Below, piece after piece: positions 7,525 to 14,529 of a DNA stretch of 64,000 nucleotides. Made by a program: the position numbers and the translations under genes. The stretch covers positions 186,001 to 250,000 of the forward strand of contig NZ_JBMOVV010000004.1 of assembly GCF_049472135.1 (NCBI RefSeq), in the 5' to 3' direction. How positions within the stretch are numbered: position 1 is the stretch's first letter; every line of letters starts with the position of its first letter. This stretch comes from Arcobacter_B sp049472135 (GTDB taxonomy: Bacteria; Campylobacterota; Campylobacteria; Campylobacterales; Arcobacteraceae). Below the pieces are notes generated by a model. That model was not told the origin of the DNA and ran no database searches. It saw only the letters and a list, made by a program, of their open reading frames with translations.

Positions 7525-9759
7525 TTAAGCATTATAAGCTTCTCTAAGCTCTACTTCTTGAAATTTTAACCAGTCTGAGAAATCTTCAATAGTTGTAGAA
7601 AAATCTTCTAGTAATACTTTATTTCCGTCATTATCCTTAGCAATATCAAATGTAGTTTCGTCAATTAAAAAGCTTGGCTGGAAAGTTACTATTCTATCTT
7701 TTGTTTTAACTTCATATCCAATATTTTTAATTTCTTTTGAAAATACTTTGTATTGAGATTTTAATATATCTTTATTCTTAGGCTTGTATGCAAATAAAAC
7801 AGTCGTCGCAACACTTGTCTCTCCAAAAGTTCCAGCTGGTAAATCAACAGCTGCTACTAGTCTCATTTTTGACATAAACCATGCTCTAATATTTATCCAT
7901 TCTTTTATGGAAGATATAGAATTAGAAAGAACTATTGCCATTCTTCCACCTTCCTCTAAAATCTTAACTGCATTTTCAAGAAATAATACTCCCATATCCA
8001 TTGATTTAGGAAAATCAAAATCACTTTCATTTTCATAGTTGATATTGCTATTATAAATGAAGTTTGCAGCTGAACCTTGAATAACTTTTTTAGTATCAGG
8101 GTCTTTAAAATCTTTCATAGATTTAAGCCAATATGTTTCATATAATTTAGCTACATTTTTTGGAATATCCCATTTGCTATCTTTACCTAATTTTAAATCC
8201 CTACCTTTACCAAATGGTGGATTAGTTACAACCAAATTAAATTTTTTTAATTCAGGTTTATTTCCTATTGGACTCCAATCTATCAGATCATATTCGTCAA
8301 AGTTAAAATTTCCTTCAGGAATAACTGTTCCATTAGAAGCTAATTTTTCAGTTAAAGAATTCATATGGTGGATATTCGCTCCACCGTCTCCATTTAATAC
8401 AAGATTTAACTCTGCAAGTTTTAAAACTTTTTTATCTTTATCAAAACCATAAAGGTTTTTAGCTTCTCCAATGTCTTCTAAGTGTAAATTTTTGTCGTGC
8501 ATAGCTCTAAAACTAACAGCAAGAAAATCACATATTCCAGAACAAGGATCTATAAGTGTTTCATCTTTATTAGGTCTTAGCATTTGAACAATCATTTTTG
8601 CAGCTGGAATAGGTGTAAAAAATTGTTTCTCTAAAGCTTTATCAACACTAGAACCAAAGTTATTGAAAATAATTTGATTAAAACTTTCATTACTTGCATT
8701 TAAAATAGATTTAAACTCCATTACTTTAATAAGCTCTTTTAAAAAATCTTCACCGTCTTTGTGGTTTGGTTGAAGCTTCCCATTTCTTTCATTATATGTA
8801 AATATTGGACTACTTAAAATTGTTTCATAATCATTTTGTGCTTCTTTTTGAAGGCTATAAATTCTTCTCCTAAAACTCTGAATTTCTGTTGCAATGTTTT
8901 CTTCTTTTTTCTCAAGATAAAATCTAAGATATGAACTATCTTTTTTTGCTTTCTTTTCGTCATATACTTTATATGTTAAAAATTCAACAATTAAAGAATG
9001 TATATCTAAAGAAACTCCGATTTTATCTTTTGCTCTATTTAAAGGTTCTAGTAAATCAACAAAAGTATCTTGATCTATAGGTTCAAGATCTGATATAAGT
9101 AATTTTGATTTATCTTTGAATCTCTCTATGTTTTCCATAAAATCAGAATAGGTTGGTAGGGACTCTAATTGATCTCTGTTCCCTAAATTATATGGATCGT
9201 CTTCCATAATTTTTGTTTTATCATATCTTTTTATAGGGTGATTGTTTTCTTTTTTGAAGATTACAATATCTTTTTGCTCGTCAAAATACACACCAAATAC
9301 AAAGTTTATTTCATTTTCTGGATTACCTTCATATTCATTCATTGCTGTTCTAAGTTGTTTATTGATAACAGACTCTATGTTTTCTTTTTTACTGTTTCTT
9401 TTTGCTTCCATAATTACAAGAATATTCTGCCTAATTTCAGAAGATCCAAAATCTTTACCTACCCAGTTATTATCTTTAAAAATTACAATATCAGAATCAA
9501 TAGATTTACCACCATTTCCCTTAGGTAGTGTTGCTTCAACACAAATATTTTCTGGCTTATATCTATCTGTAGCAATTAGCATATAAACAAACCTTGCTCT
9601 AATGTACTCTTCTAATGGTTCTCCTTTAGAATCAAAGGCATTAGCATTTACGCCTTTTTTCGTTACAACACCTAATTCTTGCTTATACCAATTCGTGTCT
9701 ATAGTTTTTATATTTTTATATTTATTATCAAATTCTTTGAATGCGTTAATTGCTGTCAT
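7525..9759 (-). CDS. Fused restriction endonuclease and N6-adenine DNA methyltransferase
   Basis: A 744-aa protein combining cleavage and modification. The N-terminal about 200 residues look like an HsdR-N/PD-(D/E)XK nuclease: Asp90 in SDIVIF and Glu118-Ala-Lys120 in LVIMEAKR are the expected metal ligands. Residues about 370-700 form an HsdM-like methyltransferase: QFFTPIPAAKMIV at 379, SAM motif I DPCSGICDF at 404-412 (the usual form is DPACGTGGF, so this is atypical), and catalytic NPPF at 513-516. No separate translocase (HsdR) is present. The layout matches type IIG/IIB enzymes such as BcgI more than type I. The start lies four bases after the small upstream gene, with the ribosome binding site inside it. 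Confidence 0.85.
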   Translation of the reverse strand: MTAINAFKEFDNKYKNIKTIDTNWYKQELGVVTKKGVNANAFDSKGEPLEEYIRARFVYMLIATDRYKPENICVEATLPKGNGGKSIDSDIVIFKDNNWVGKDFGSSEIRQNILVIMEAKRNSKKENIESVINKQLRTAMNEYEGNPENEINFVFGVYFDEQKDIVIFKKENNHPIKRYDKTKIMEDDPYNLGNRDQLESLPTYSDFMENIERFKDKSKLLISDLEPIDQDTFVDLLEPLNRAKDKIGVSLDIHSLIVEFLTYKVYDEKKAKKDSSYLRFYLEKKEENIATEIQSFRRRIYSLQKEAQNDYETILSSPIFTYNERNGKLQPNHKDGEDFLKELIKVMEFKSILNASNESFNQIIFNNFGSSVDKALEKQFFTPIPAAKMIVQMLRPNKDETLIDPCSGICDFLAVSFRAMHDKNLHLEDIGEAKNLYGFDKDKKVLKLAELNLVLNGDGGANIHHMNSLTEKLASNGTVIPEGNFNFDEYDLIDWSPIGNKPELKKFNLVVTNPPFGKGRDLKLGKDSKWDIPKNVAKLYETYWLKSMKDFKDPDTKKVIQGSAANFIYNSNINYENESDFDFPKSMDMGVLFLENAVKILEEGGRMAIVLSNSISSIKEWINIRAWFMSKMRLVAAVDLPAGTFGETSVATTVLFAYKPKNKDILKSQYKVFSKEIKNIGYEVKTKDRIVTFQPSFLIDETTFDIAKDNDGNKVLLEDFSTTIEDFSDWLKFQEVELREAYNA

Positions 9760-9763
9760 TTTA

Positions 9764-9994
9764 TTATTCTCCTATATTTAAGTCTATTTTGTTTATTCCT
9801 AAAGCAGCCATACATTGTAGAAAAAAAGCGAAGCTAAAAGCTCCTCTACTAATCTTAGTAGCTATTGTGTTTTGATTTTCTTCTATACCCATAGCATTTA
9901 ATTTACGCGCTAAATCATGATACTTTATACTTTTCCTTGCTAAGTGGGCTTTTAGTATTCCCTTAGCTTGTTCATTCCAATTTTTTTCTAGCAT
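9764..9994 (-). CDS. Small DUF6471-type protein heading the restriction-modification operon
   Basis: A 76-aa basic protein: W-N-E-Q-A-K near the start, KAHLARKSIKYHDLARKLNA (helix-turn-helix-like), then NTIATKISRGAFSFAFFLQ and CMAALGI. This pattern matches DUF6471 as I remember it. A GAGGATAAG ribosome binding site precedes the ATG, and the gene ends four bases before the nuclease-methyltransferase start, so it is the operon leader. By position and size it could be a controller protein that delays nuclease expression, or an accessory subunit; neither is shown by the sequence. DUF6471 identification is from memory of the motif pattern. Confidence 0.7.
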   Translation of the reverse strand: MLEKNWNEQAKGILKAHLARKSIKYHDLARKLNAMGIEENQNTIATKISRGAFSFAFFLQCMAALGINKIDLNIGE

Positions 9995-10022
9995 TTTATC
10001 TTATCCTCAATTTCTAAACTCA

Positions 10023-10032
10023 TCGAATTCGA
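10023..10032. promoter_or_regulatory. Palindrome upstream of the restriction operon
   Basis: The 10-bp perfect palindrome TCGAATTCGA lies about 28 bases upstream of the DUF6471 start codon, where an operator for an autoregulating controller protein would be expected. It stands out as GC-containing sequence in nearly pure A/T. Function is inferred only from position. Confidence 0.3.
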
Positions 10033-10224
10033 CTAATTTAAAACTTTATTTTTGTTATTTGAAACTATACAACATGTTTAAATTTACTATTAATGAATTT
10101 TTAATGTTATTTATAAAAGATATATTCTGTTATAGAAAGATTCATAATAAATATATCAATAGTATAATAAAACTGAAGTAAAATTATATAAAAATCAATA
10201 ATAATTAAATATCGAAATTATTTT

Positions 10225-10242
10225 TATGTCATATACGACATA
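10225..10242. promoter_or_regulatory. TATGTC-N6-GACATA dyad
   Basis: An inverted repeat with 6-bp arms TATGTC / GACATA and a centre ATATAC that is itself nearly symmetric. It is about 230 bases upstream of the restriction operon. It could be a regulator site or a leftover from the element that carried the dnaB remnant. Confidence 0.3.
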
Positions 10243-10420
10243 CTATCTAATATTAAACATAAAAAGATTAAATTATGGCTTAACCTTTTATATTAAATGA
10301 AGCTAGATCATTTAATATTATTAAGATAGCTAGAATGACAGAAAAATAAGCTGAGTAATATTCTAAAAAAGTTCGCATTGGGCTGATACTAACAGTAAAC
10401 CTGTACGGCTTAATTACTAG

Positions 10421-10644
10421 ATTATATATAAAGATAATATACAAATTATAACTTAGCCTATAGAGGAAGTAGAAATAATTGTAGCCAAACAAAGAAATAG
10501 TGTAACTGGAACTGTTAGACTTGAATTTATAAAACATACTTCAAAATTTCAATCCATAGAGGATAAAATATAACACCCGTTGAGATAGTATTTGATAATG
10601 TTATAGAAAAAGAAACAAATATTGATATACCTGATATTCTTTAA
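10421..10644 (+). pseudogene. Decayed 3' end of a dnaB-like replicative helicase gene
   Basis: Plus-strand translation from 10463 gives EEVEIIVAKQRNSVTGTVRL followed by EFIKHTSKFQ, an unmistakable match to the C-terminus of replicative DNA helicase DnaB (family pattern EIIxxKQRNGPTGTVxLxF). Just upstream in the same frame, from 10421, IIYKDNI resembles the DnaB segment with pattern (I/F)(V/I)YRDDxY, followed by an in-frame TAG at 10454 and an apparent deletion. After a TAA at 10571 the reading continues in another frame as PVEIVFDNV to a tail NIDIPDIL ending at 10644. So the gene has lost its 5' part and carries stops and a frameshift. It is on the strand opposite to both neighbours. Confidence 0.8.
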
Positions 10645-10671
10645 ATACAAGAGATAGACGATAGAATTATA

Positions 10672-10692
10672 AAGCCCCTATTTTAAGGGCTT
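10672..10692 (-). terminator. Probable terminator after hypA
   Basis: Stem AAGCCC / GGGCTT, six bases past the hypA stop codon on the minus strand, followed by a short U-rich tract (UUUAUAAUU). It would end the hypBCDEA message. Confidence 0.6.
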
Positions 10693-10697
10693 ACGGA

Positions 10698-11039
10698 TTA
10701 TTCCATTTCAAGTGACATAAGAAACATATCCTCACCATCAAGGACTTTTAGGTCTGTGCTTTGGCATTTTGGACATGAAAATTCATTCTTTTCAAGTTCT
10801 GATTGAGTATTACAGTTATAACACTCAATCATTATTTTTTGAATATTCATAATAAAATCAGCATTATGACAAACTGTTTGCTCTTTGAAAGTATCAAAAG
10901 CTGTTTTTAATAAATCAGGTTCAACTCCTGATAAAACACCTATTTTTACTACTACTTTTGTAACTTCTTTAGCTTCATTTTGTTTTGCATGCTCTTCGCA
11001 TGACTCTAGTAAGGATTGAACTATACTATATTCGTGCAC
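10698..11039 (-). CDS. hypA: Hydrogenase nickel-insertion protein HypA
   Basis: Cytoplasmic nickel metallochaperone for [NiFe] hydrogenase, 113 aa, the usual length. The N-terminus MHEYSIVQSL supplies the nickel-binding His2-Glu3 pair, and the zinc site is formed by CYNC and CPKC in the C-terminal half. It works with HypB. In Helicobacter, HypA also serves urease, but no urease genes are in this window. It is the last gene of the hypBCDEA operon, ten bases behind hypE, and is followed by a terminator. Confidence 0.95.
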   Translation of the reverse strand: MHEYSIVQSLLESCEEHAKQNEAKEVTKVVVKIGVLSGVEPDLLKTAFDTFKEQTVCHNADFIMNIQKIMIECYNCNTQSELEKNEFSCPKCQSTDLKVLDGEDMFLMSLEME

Positions 11040-11048
11040 AAAAATCTC

Positions 11049-12044
11049 CTAACAAATTCTAGGTAAAAGTTCACCAGTTGGCAACTCTAAAAATCTTTTT
11101 GTTCCCCAAGGGCTGTTTAAAACTACTTTTTTATCATACTGTTTTGTAACATCAGCAATAATAGAAGCATTTGAGCTATTTTCAAAACTACTTAAAACCT
11201 CTATTGCTTTTTTTGCGTCTTCTTTTTTTACTGCTAATACAAACGTACCTTCATTTGCTAAGCTCATAGCATCAAAGCCTAAAAGTTCACATAACCCCTT
11301 AACCTCATCTTTTACAGGTACTGCTTCTTCATTTACTTCGATACATATATCAGATTGAACTGCCCACTCATTTAAAACAGCACTTAAACCACCTCTTGTA
11401 GCATCTCTTAAAGCTGTTATGTTTATGTTTGCATTTATTAAAGCTTCTACTTGAGGCCATAAAGAGGCACAATCACTTTGCAAATCAGTATTCATATCCA
11501 TACCCTCTCTTGAAGCAAAGATTGTTGCCCCATGAGCTCCAATATCACGACTTACAATAATCACATCATCAGTTGATACTTTGTTTGAACTAATACCCTC
11601 TTTTTGAACTTCACCTATTCCAGTAGTATTTATAAATATCTTATCAACACTTCCTTTTGGTACTACCTTTGTATCACCACTCACAACTTTTGCACCATTT
11701 TTTTCAAGCTCAATTTTCATACTATTTACAATAGTTTCTAACTTATCAATCTCAAAGCCCTCTTCTATTATCACTGAACAAGTAAGATATTTTGGTTTTG
11801 CGCCCATCATTGCTAAGTCATTACAAGTTCCACAAATAGAGAGTTTTCCTATATCGGCTCCATTAAAAAAGATAGGACTTACAGTAAAAGAATCAGTTGT
11901 AAAAGCTAATCTTCCATTATCTATAATAGCTGCATCTTCGCTTTTTGCTAAAGTCTCATTTTCAAAAGCTTTATAAAAAACCTTAGATATTAACTCTTGA
12001 TTTTCTGCTCCACCATTTCCATGGGCTAATGTAACTTTCTTCAT
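11049..12044 (-). CDS. hypE: Carbamoyl dehydratase HypE
   Basis: Cytoplasmic maturation enzyme, 331 aa, of the AIR-synthase/PurM fold. It dehydrates the thiocarbamate on its own C-terminal cysteine to a thiocyanate, the source of the cyanide ligands of the NiFe centre. The C-terminus is PRIC, with the essential Cys as the last residue. Other family marks are AHGNGGAENQELI at the start, TTDSFTVSP, and SGDTKVVPKG. It accepts carbamoyl from HypF (encoded at 26630) and hands cyanide to the HypC-HypD complex encoded just upstream. Confidence 0.96.
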   Translation of the reverse strand: MKKVTLAHGNGGAENQELISKVFYKAFENETLAKSEDAAIIDNGRLAFTTDSFTVSPIFFNGADIGKLSICGTCNDLAMMGAKPKYLTCSVIIEEGFEIDKLETIVNSMKIELEKNGAKVVSGDTKVVPKGSVDKIFINTTGIGEVQKEGISSNKVSTDDVIIVSRDIGAHGATIFASREGMDMNTDLQSDCASLWPQVEALINANINITALRDATRGGLSAVLNEWAVQSDICIEVNEEAVPVKDEVKGLCELLGFDAMSLANEGTFVLAVKKEDAKKAIEVLSSFENSSNASIIADVTKQYDKKVVLNSPWGTKRFLELPTGELLPRIC

Positions 12045-12057
12045 CTATTTCCTTTAC

Positions 12058-13185
12058 TTATTTTAAGAGATTACCATATTTATAATACGCAGCACATGCA
12101 CCTTCACTACTTACCATACAAGAACCAACAGGATTTGTAGGAGTACATACATTTCCAAAGATTTTACAATCAGTTGGTTTTGCTACACCTTTTAAAATAT
12201 CTGGACACTTACAAGCTTTGTTTTCTTTTGGTGTCTCTTTTGGCAAAATATCTTTGTATATAACTTTTGCATTGTATTTATCAAACTCATCTTTTAAATC
12301 ATAACCACTTAAAGGAACTTCACCCACTCCTCTAAATTTAAAAGTAACTTTCTTTAAATATGTATCAATCATCTCTTGAGCTTTTAGATTTCCCTCAAAA
12401 GAAACTAGTCTTTTATACTCAACCTCTAAATCAGTTCTATTTTCTACAAACTGTCTAATTAACATATGAATAGACTGCATTACATCAACAGGCTCAAAAC
12501 CACTTACAACTACGGGTTTATTGTACTGTTTAGGAAAAGGTTCATAAATTTTAGAGCCACTTATAACTGATACATGAGAAGGCCCTAAAAAAGCATCTAT
12601 CTTACAATCATCACTTTGAACTAAAACTTCCATTACTTCTGGAACTGTTACATGATTTACATGGAAATATAAATTTTTTATATCTTTTGCTATTACACTT
12701 TTTAGTAGTGAACATGTCATAGGTGTTGTTGTTTCAAAACCTATTGCAAAAAACACTACTGTTTTAGAAGGGTTCTCATCTGCGATTTTTATACAATCCA
12801 TTGGAGAGTAAACAAACCTTACATCAGCTCCCTTACTTCTTGCATCTTGTAAACTTCCATTACTTCCAGGAACTTTTATCATATCTCCTAAAGTAACTAA
12901 GATAATATCTTCTTGCATAGCAAGTGTATATGCACTATCGATTTTATCTTTTGGCATAACACATACAGGACATCCTGGTCCATGAATAAAGTTTATATTA
13001 TCTGGTAGAAGTTGTGGCACTCCATACTTCATAATAGTATGGGTATGCCCGCCACAAACTTCCATAATATTTATTGTTTTGCCTAATTTACTTGCATCTT
13101 CTTTTACAAGTTTTGCATAAGCTTTCATAGCATCTGGATTTCTAAATCCATCATATAAATCATTTAGTTCTAGTTCTTTTTCCAT
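12058..13185 (-). CDS. hypD: Hydrogenase maturation protein HypD
   Basis: Iron-sulfur scaffold protein, 375 aa, on which the Fe(CN)2CO unit is assembled together with HypC. Visible signatures are NIMEVCGGHTHTIMKYG, HGPGCPVCVMP, the central FAIGFETTTP, and the C-terminal cysteine-rich region (CKCPDILKG, DCKIFGNVCTP, GSCMVSSEGAC) that binds the [4Fe-4S] cluster. It lies 10 bases after hypC. All key cysteines appear present. Confidence 0.96.
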   Translation of the reverse strand: MEKELELNDLYDGFRNPDAMKAYAKLVKEDASKLGKTINIMEVCGGHTHTIMKYGVPQLLPDNINFIHGPGCPVCVMPKDKIDSAYTLAMQEDIILVTLGDMIKVPGSNGSLQDARSKGADVRFVYSPMDCIKIADENPSKTVVFFAIGFETTTPMTCSLLKSVIAKDIKNLYFHVNHVTVPEVMEVLVQSDDCKIDAFLGPSHVSVISGSKIYEPFPKQYNKPVVVSGFEPVDVMQSIHMLIRQFVENRTDLEVEYKRLVSFEGNLKAQEMIDTYLKKVTFKFRGVGEVPLSGYDLKDEFDKYNAKVIYKDILPKETPKENKACKCPDILKGVAKPTDCKIFGNVCTPTNPVGSCMVSSEGACAAYYKYGNLLK

Positions 13186-13195
13186 AGTTCTCTAC

Positions 13196-13477
13196 TTATT
13201 TATTAGGACAGTTTTCTGACTCTTCTATTGCTGCGAGCCTATCATTTTCATCCATTTTATCTATTATCTCTTGATAGACTTTCAGAGACTCTAAAGCGTC
13301 TTCTTCATCTATTTTATTCATAGCAAACCCAATATGCAACAACACATAATCACCAACTTTTACAGGCTGGTCGATTAAATCTAAAGAAGCACTTCTTTCA
13401 ACTCCCATAGTATCAACTACACAAGTGTTCATTTCTTCATCTATACTTTTAATCTTTGAAGGAATTGATAAACACAT
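13196..13477 (-). CDS. hypC: Hydrogenase assembly chaperone HypC
   Basis: A small chaperone, 93 aa, that carries the iron complex between HypD and the hydrogenase large-subunit precursor. It begins MCLSIPSKI, with the essential Cys2 exposed after Met removal, and has the family segment GDYVLLHIGFAMNKIDEEDA. Its start overlaps the hypB stop region by a single base, giving tight coupling. The acidic tail after residue 75 is family-like. Confidence 0.95.
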   Translation of the reverse strand: MCLSIPSKIKSIDEEMNTCVVDTMGVERSASLDLIDQPVKVGDYVLLHIGFAMNKIDEEDALESLKVYQEIIDKMDENDRLAAIEESENCPNK

Positions 13478-14250
13478 TATCTCATCTTCCTTTTAAATTC
13501 AATCCAATCAACTACTCTTTGAAGTGATTCTTTATCATTAATATTTACTTCTAAAATATCTACATTTGGTTTTAACTTTCTAGCTTCCGCTTTTTCTTTT
13601 TCCACATCATATTGGAAGTGAGGTAAAAGGTCAGTCTTTGTAATAAGTATTAAATCTGCGCACCTAAACATTACTGGATATTTAGCAATCTTATCTTCAC
13701 CCTCAGGCACTGATACAAGAACAATATTTAAGTGAGTTCCCACATCATAAGAAGCTGGACATACAAGGTTTCCTACATTTTCTACAAAACATACATCTAA
13801 ATCATCTAAAGGCATATCATGTAAACCTTTATGAACCATAAACGCATCTAAGTGACATGCACTTCCTGTTTGAATTTGAGTTGCTTTAATACCTTTTGCT
13901 TTTAATCTATCCGCATCTCTATTTGTCTCAAGGTCACCCTCAACAACACCGTATTTAAAATCAACCATATCAGCTAAATGCTCAAGTAAAGTAGTCTTTC
14001 CACTACCAGGACTTGACATAAGATTAATACCTAAAACACCTTGTTTATCAAAGTGAGCTCTATTGTGAGCTGCTTCGTGGTCATTTTTATCTAAGATTTT
14101 TTTGATAACTGAAATTGTTTTTGTATCATTTAACTGAGGGTTATGATGTAAAGTTTCATGAGCAGCTTGGTGAGTTTGACTATCTCCATGTGAGTGTTCA
14201 TGATCATGATGATGGTGGTCTGTTATTGAACATCCGCAATCTGTACACAT
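13477..14250 (-). CDS. hypB: Hydrogenase nickel-incorporation GTPase HypB
   Basis: GTP-dependent nickel insertase, 257 aa. The N-terminus MCTDCGC is the CXXCGC high-affinity nickel site, followed by a His-rich stretch (residues 12-36, many His) that may store nickel. The P-loop is SSPGSGKTTLLE at 79-90, with further GTPase segments VEGDLETNRDADR and ITKTDLLPHF. It is the first gene of hypBCDEA. A dyad TGAATA-N2-TATTCA lies about 30 bases upstream of its start codon, the same pattern found upstream of hydA. Confidence 0.96.
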   Translation of the reverse strand: MCTDCGCSITDHHHHDHEHSHGDSQTHQAAHETLHHNPQLNDTKTISVIKKILDKNDHEAAHNRAHFDKQGVLGINLMSSPGSGKTTLLEHLADMVDFKYGVVEGDLETNRDADRLKAKGIKATQIQTGSACHLDAFMVHKGLHDMPLDDLDVCFVENVGNLVCPASYDVGTHLNIVLVSVPEGEDKIAKYPVMFRCADLILITKTDLLPHFQYDVEKEKAEARKLKPNVDILEVNINDKESLQRVVDWIEFKRKMR

Positions 14251-14279
14251 ATTTATTCCTTTTATAATCTATTTTATTG

Positions 14280-14293
14280 TGAATAGTTATTCA
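14280..14293. promoter_or_regulatory. TGAAT-N4-ATTCA operator candidate upstream of hypB
   Basis: A perfect dyad TGAATA-GT-TATTCA about 30 bases upstream of the hypB start. The same 6-2-6 structure occurs at 35880-35893 upstream of hydA. The 5-4-5 geometry resembles Crp/Fnr-family sites and also ArgR boxes; which protein binds is unknown. Confidence 0.6.
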
Positions 14294-14529
14294 TTTTTAG
14301 TAGTTTATCTCAAAAAAAATAAATCTAATCTAATTTTATCTATCACTTATGTATTTTTAGGAATACAAAAAGAGTTAAATAATATAATTTTATGATTATT
14401 ATAAGTAATTCTCATATCAAATTCACAAATATAACACTATAAATAACATGTGTTGGTATTTTTTTATTTATTTTTCATCTAATTTAAGTAAAATTTTATT
14501 TTGGCTTTCAATATTTTAAGGGAGGTACT

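Larger units (their letters stand above)
9995..10420. other. Intergenic leader of the restriction operon with several dyads
   Basis: No credible gene. It holds three dyads: a 10-bp palindrome TCGAATTCGA at 10023-10032, about 30 bases before the DUF6471 start; an 18-bp dyad TATGTC-N6-GACATA at 10225-10242; and a perfect 11-bp hairpin at 10290-10300/10308-10318 with a 7-nt loop. Promoters for the restriction operon should lie here. The segment from about 10350 may include further decayed helicase sequence. Confidence 0.45.

Noticed and set aside
6014..9759. Calling the restriction genes a classic type I hsdM-hsdS pair
   Set aside because: The methyltransferase carries its own N-terminal nuclease-like domain and no hsdR lies nearby, so a type IIG/IIB-like arrangement fits better.
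10280..10537. 85-aa minus-strand ORF in the RM-hypA gap
   Set aside because: It runs antisense across the dnaB remnant, lacks a ribosome binding site and has a random Tyr/Phe/Ile-rich composition typical of AT-rich noise.
14280..14293. Reading the TGAAT-N4-ATTCA dyads simply as ArgR boxes
   Set aside because: The sequence matches that shape, but no arginine genes are nearby and the sites sit at hydrogenase promoters; the binding protein is left open rather than named.
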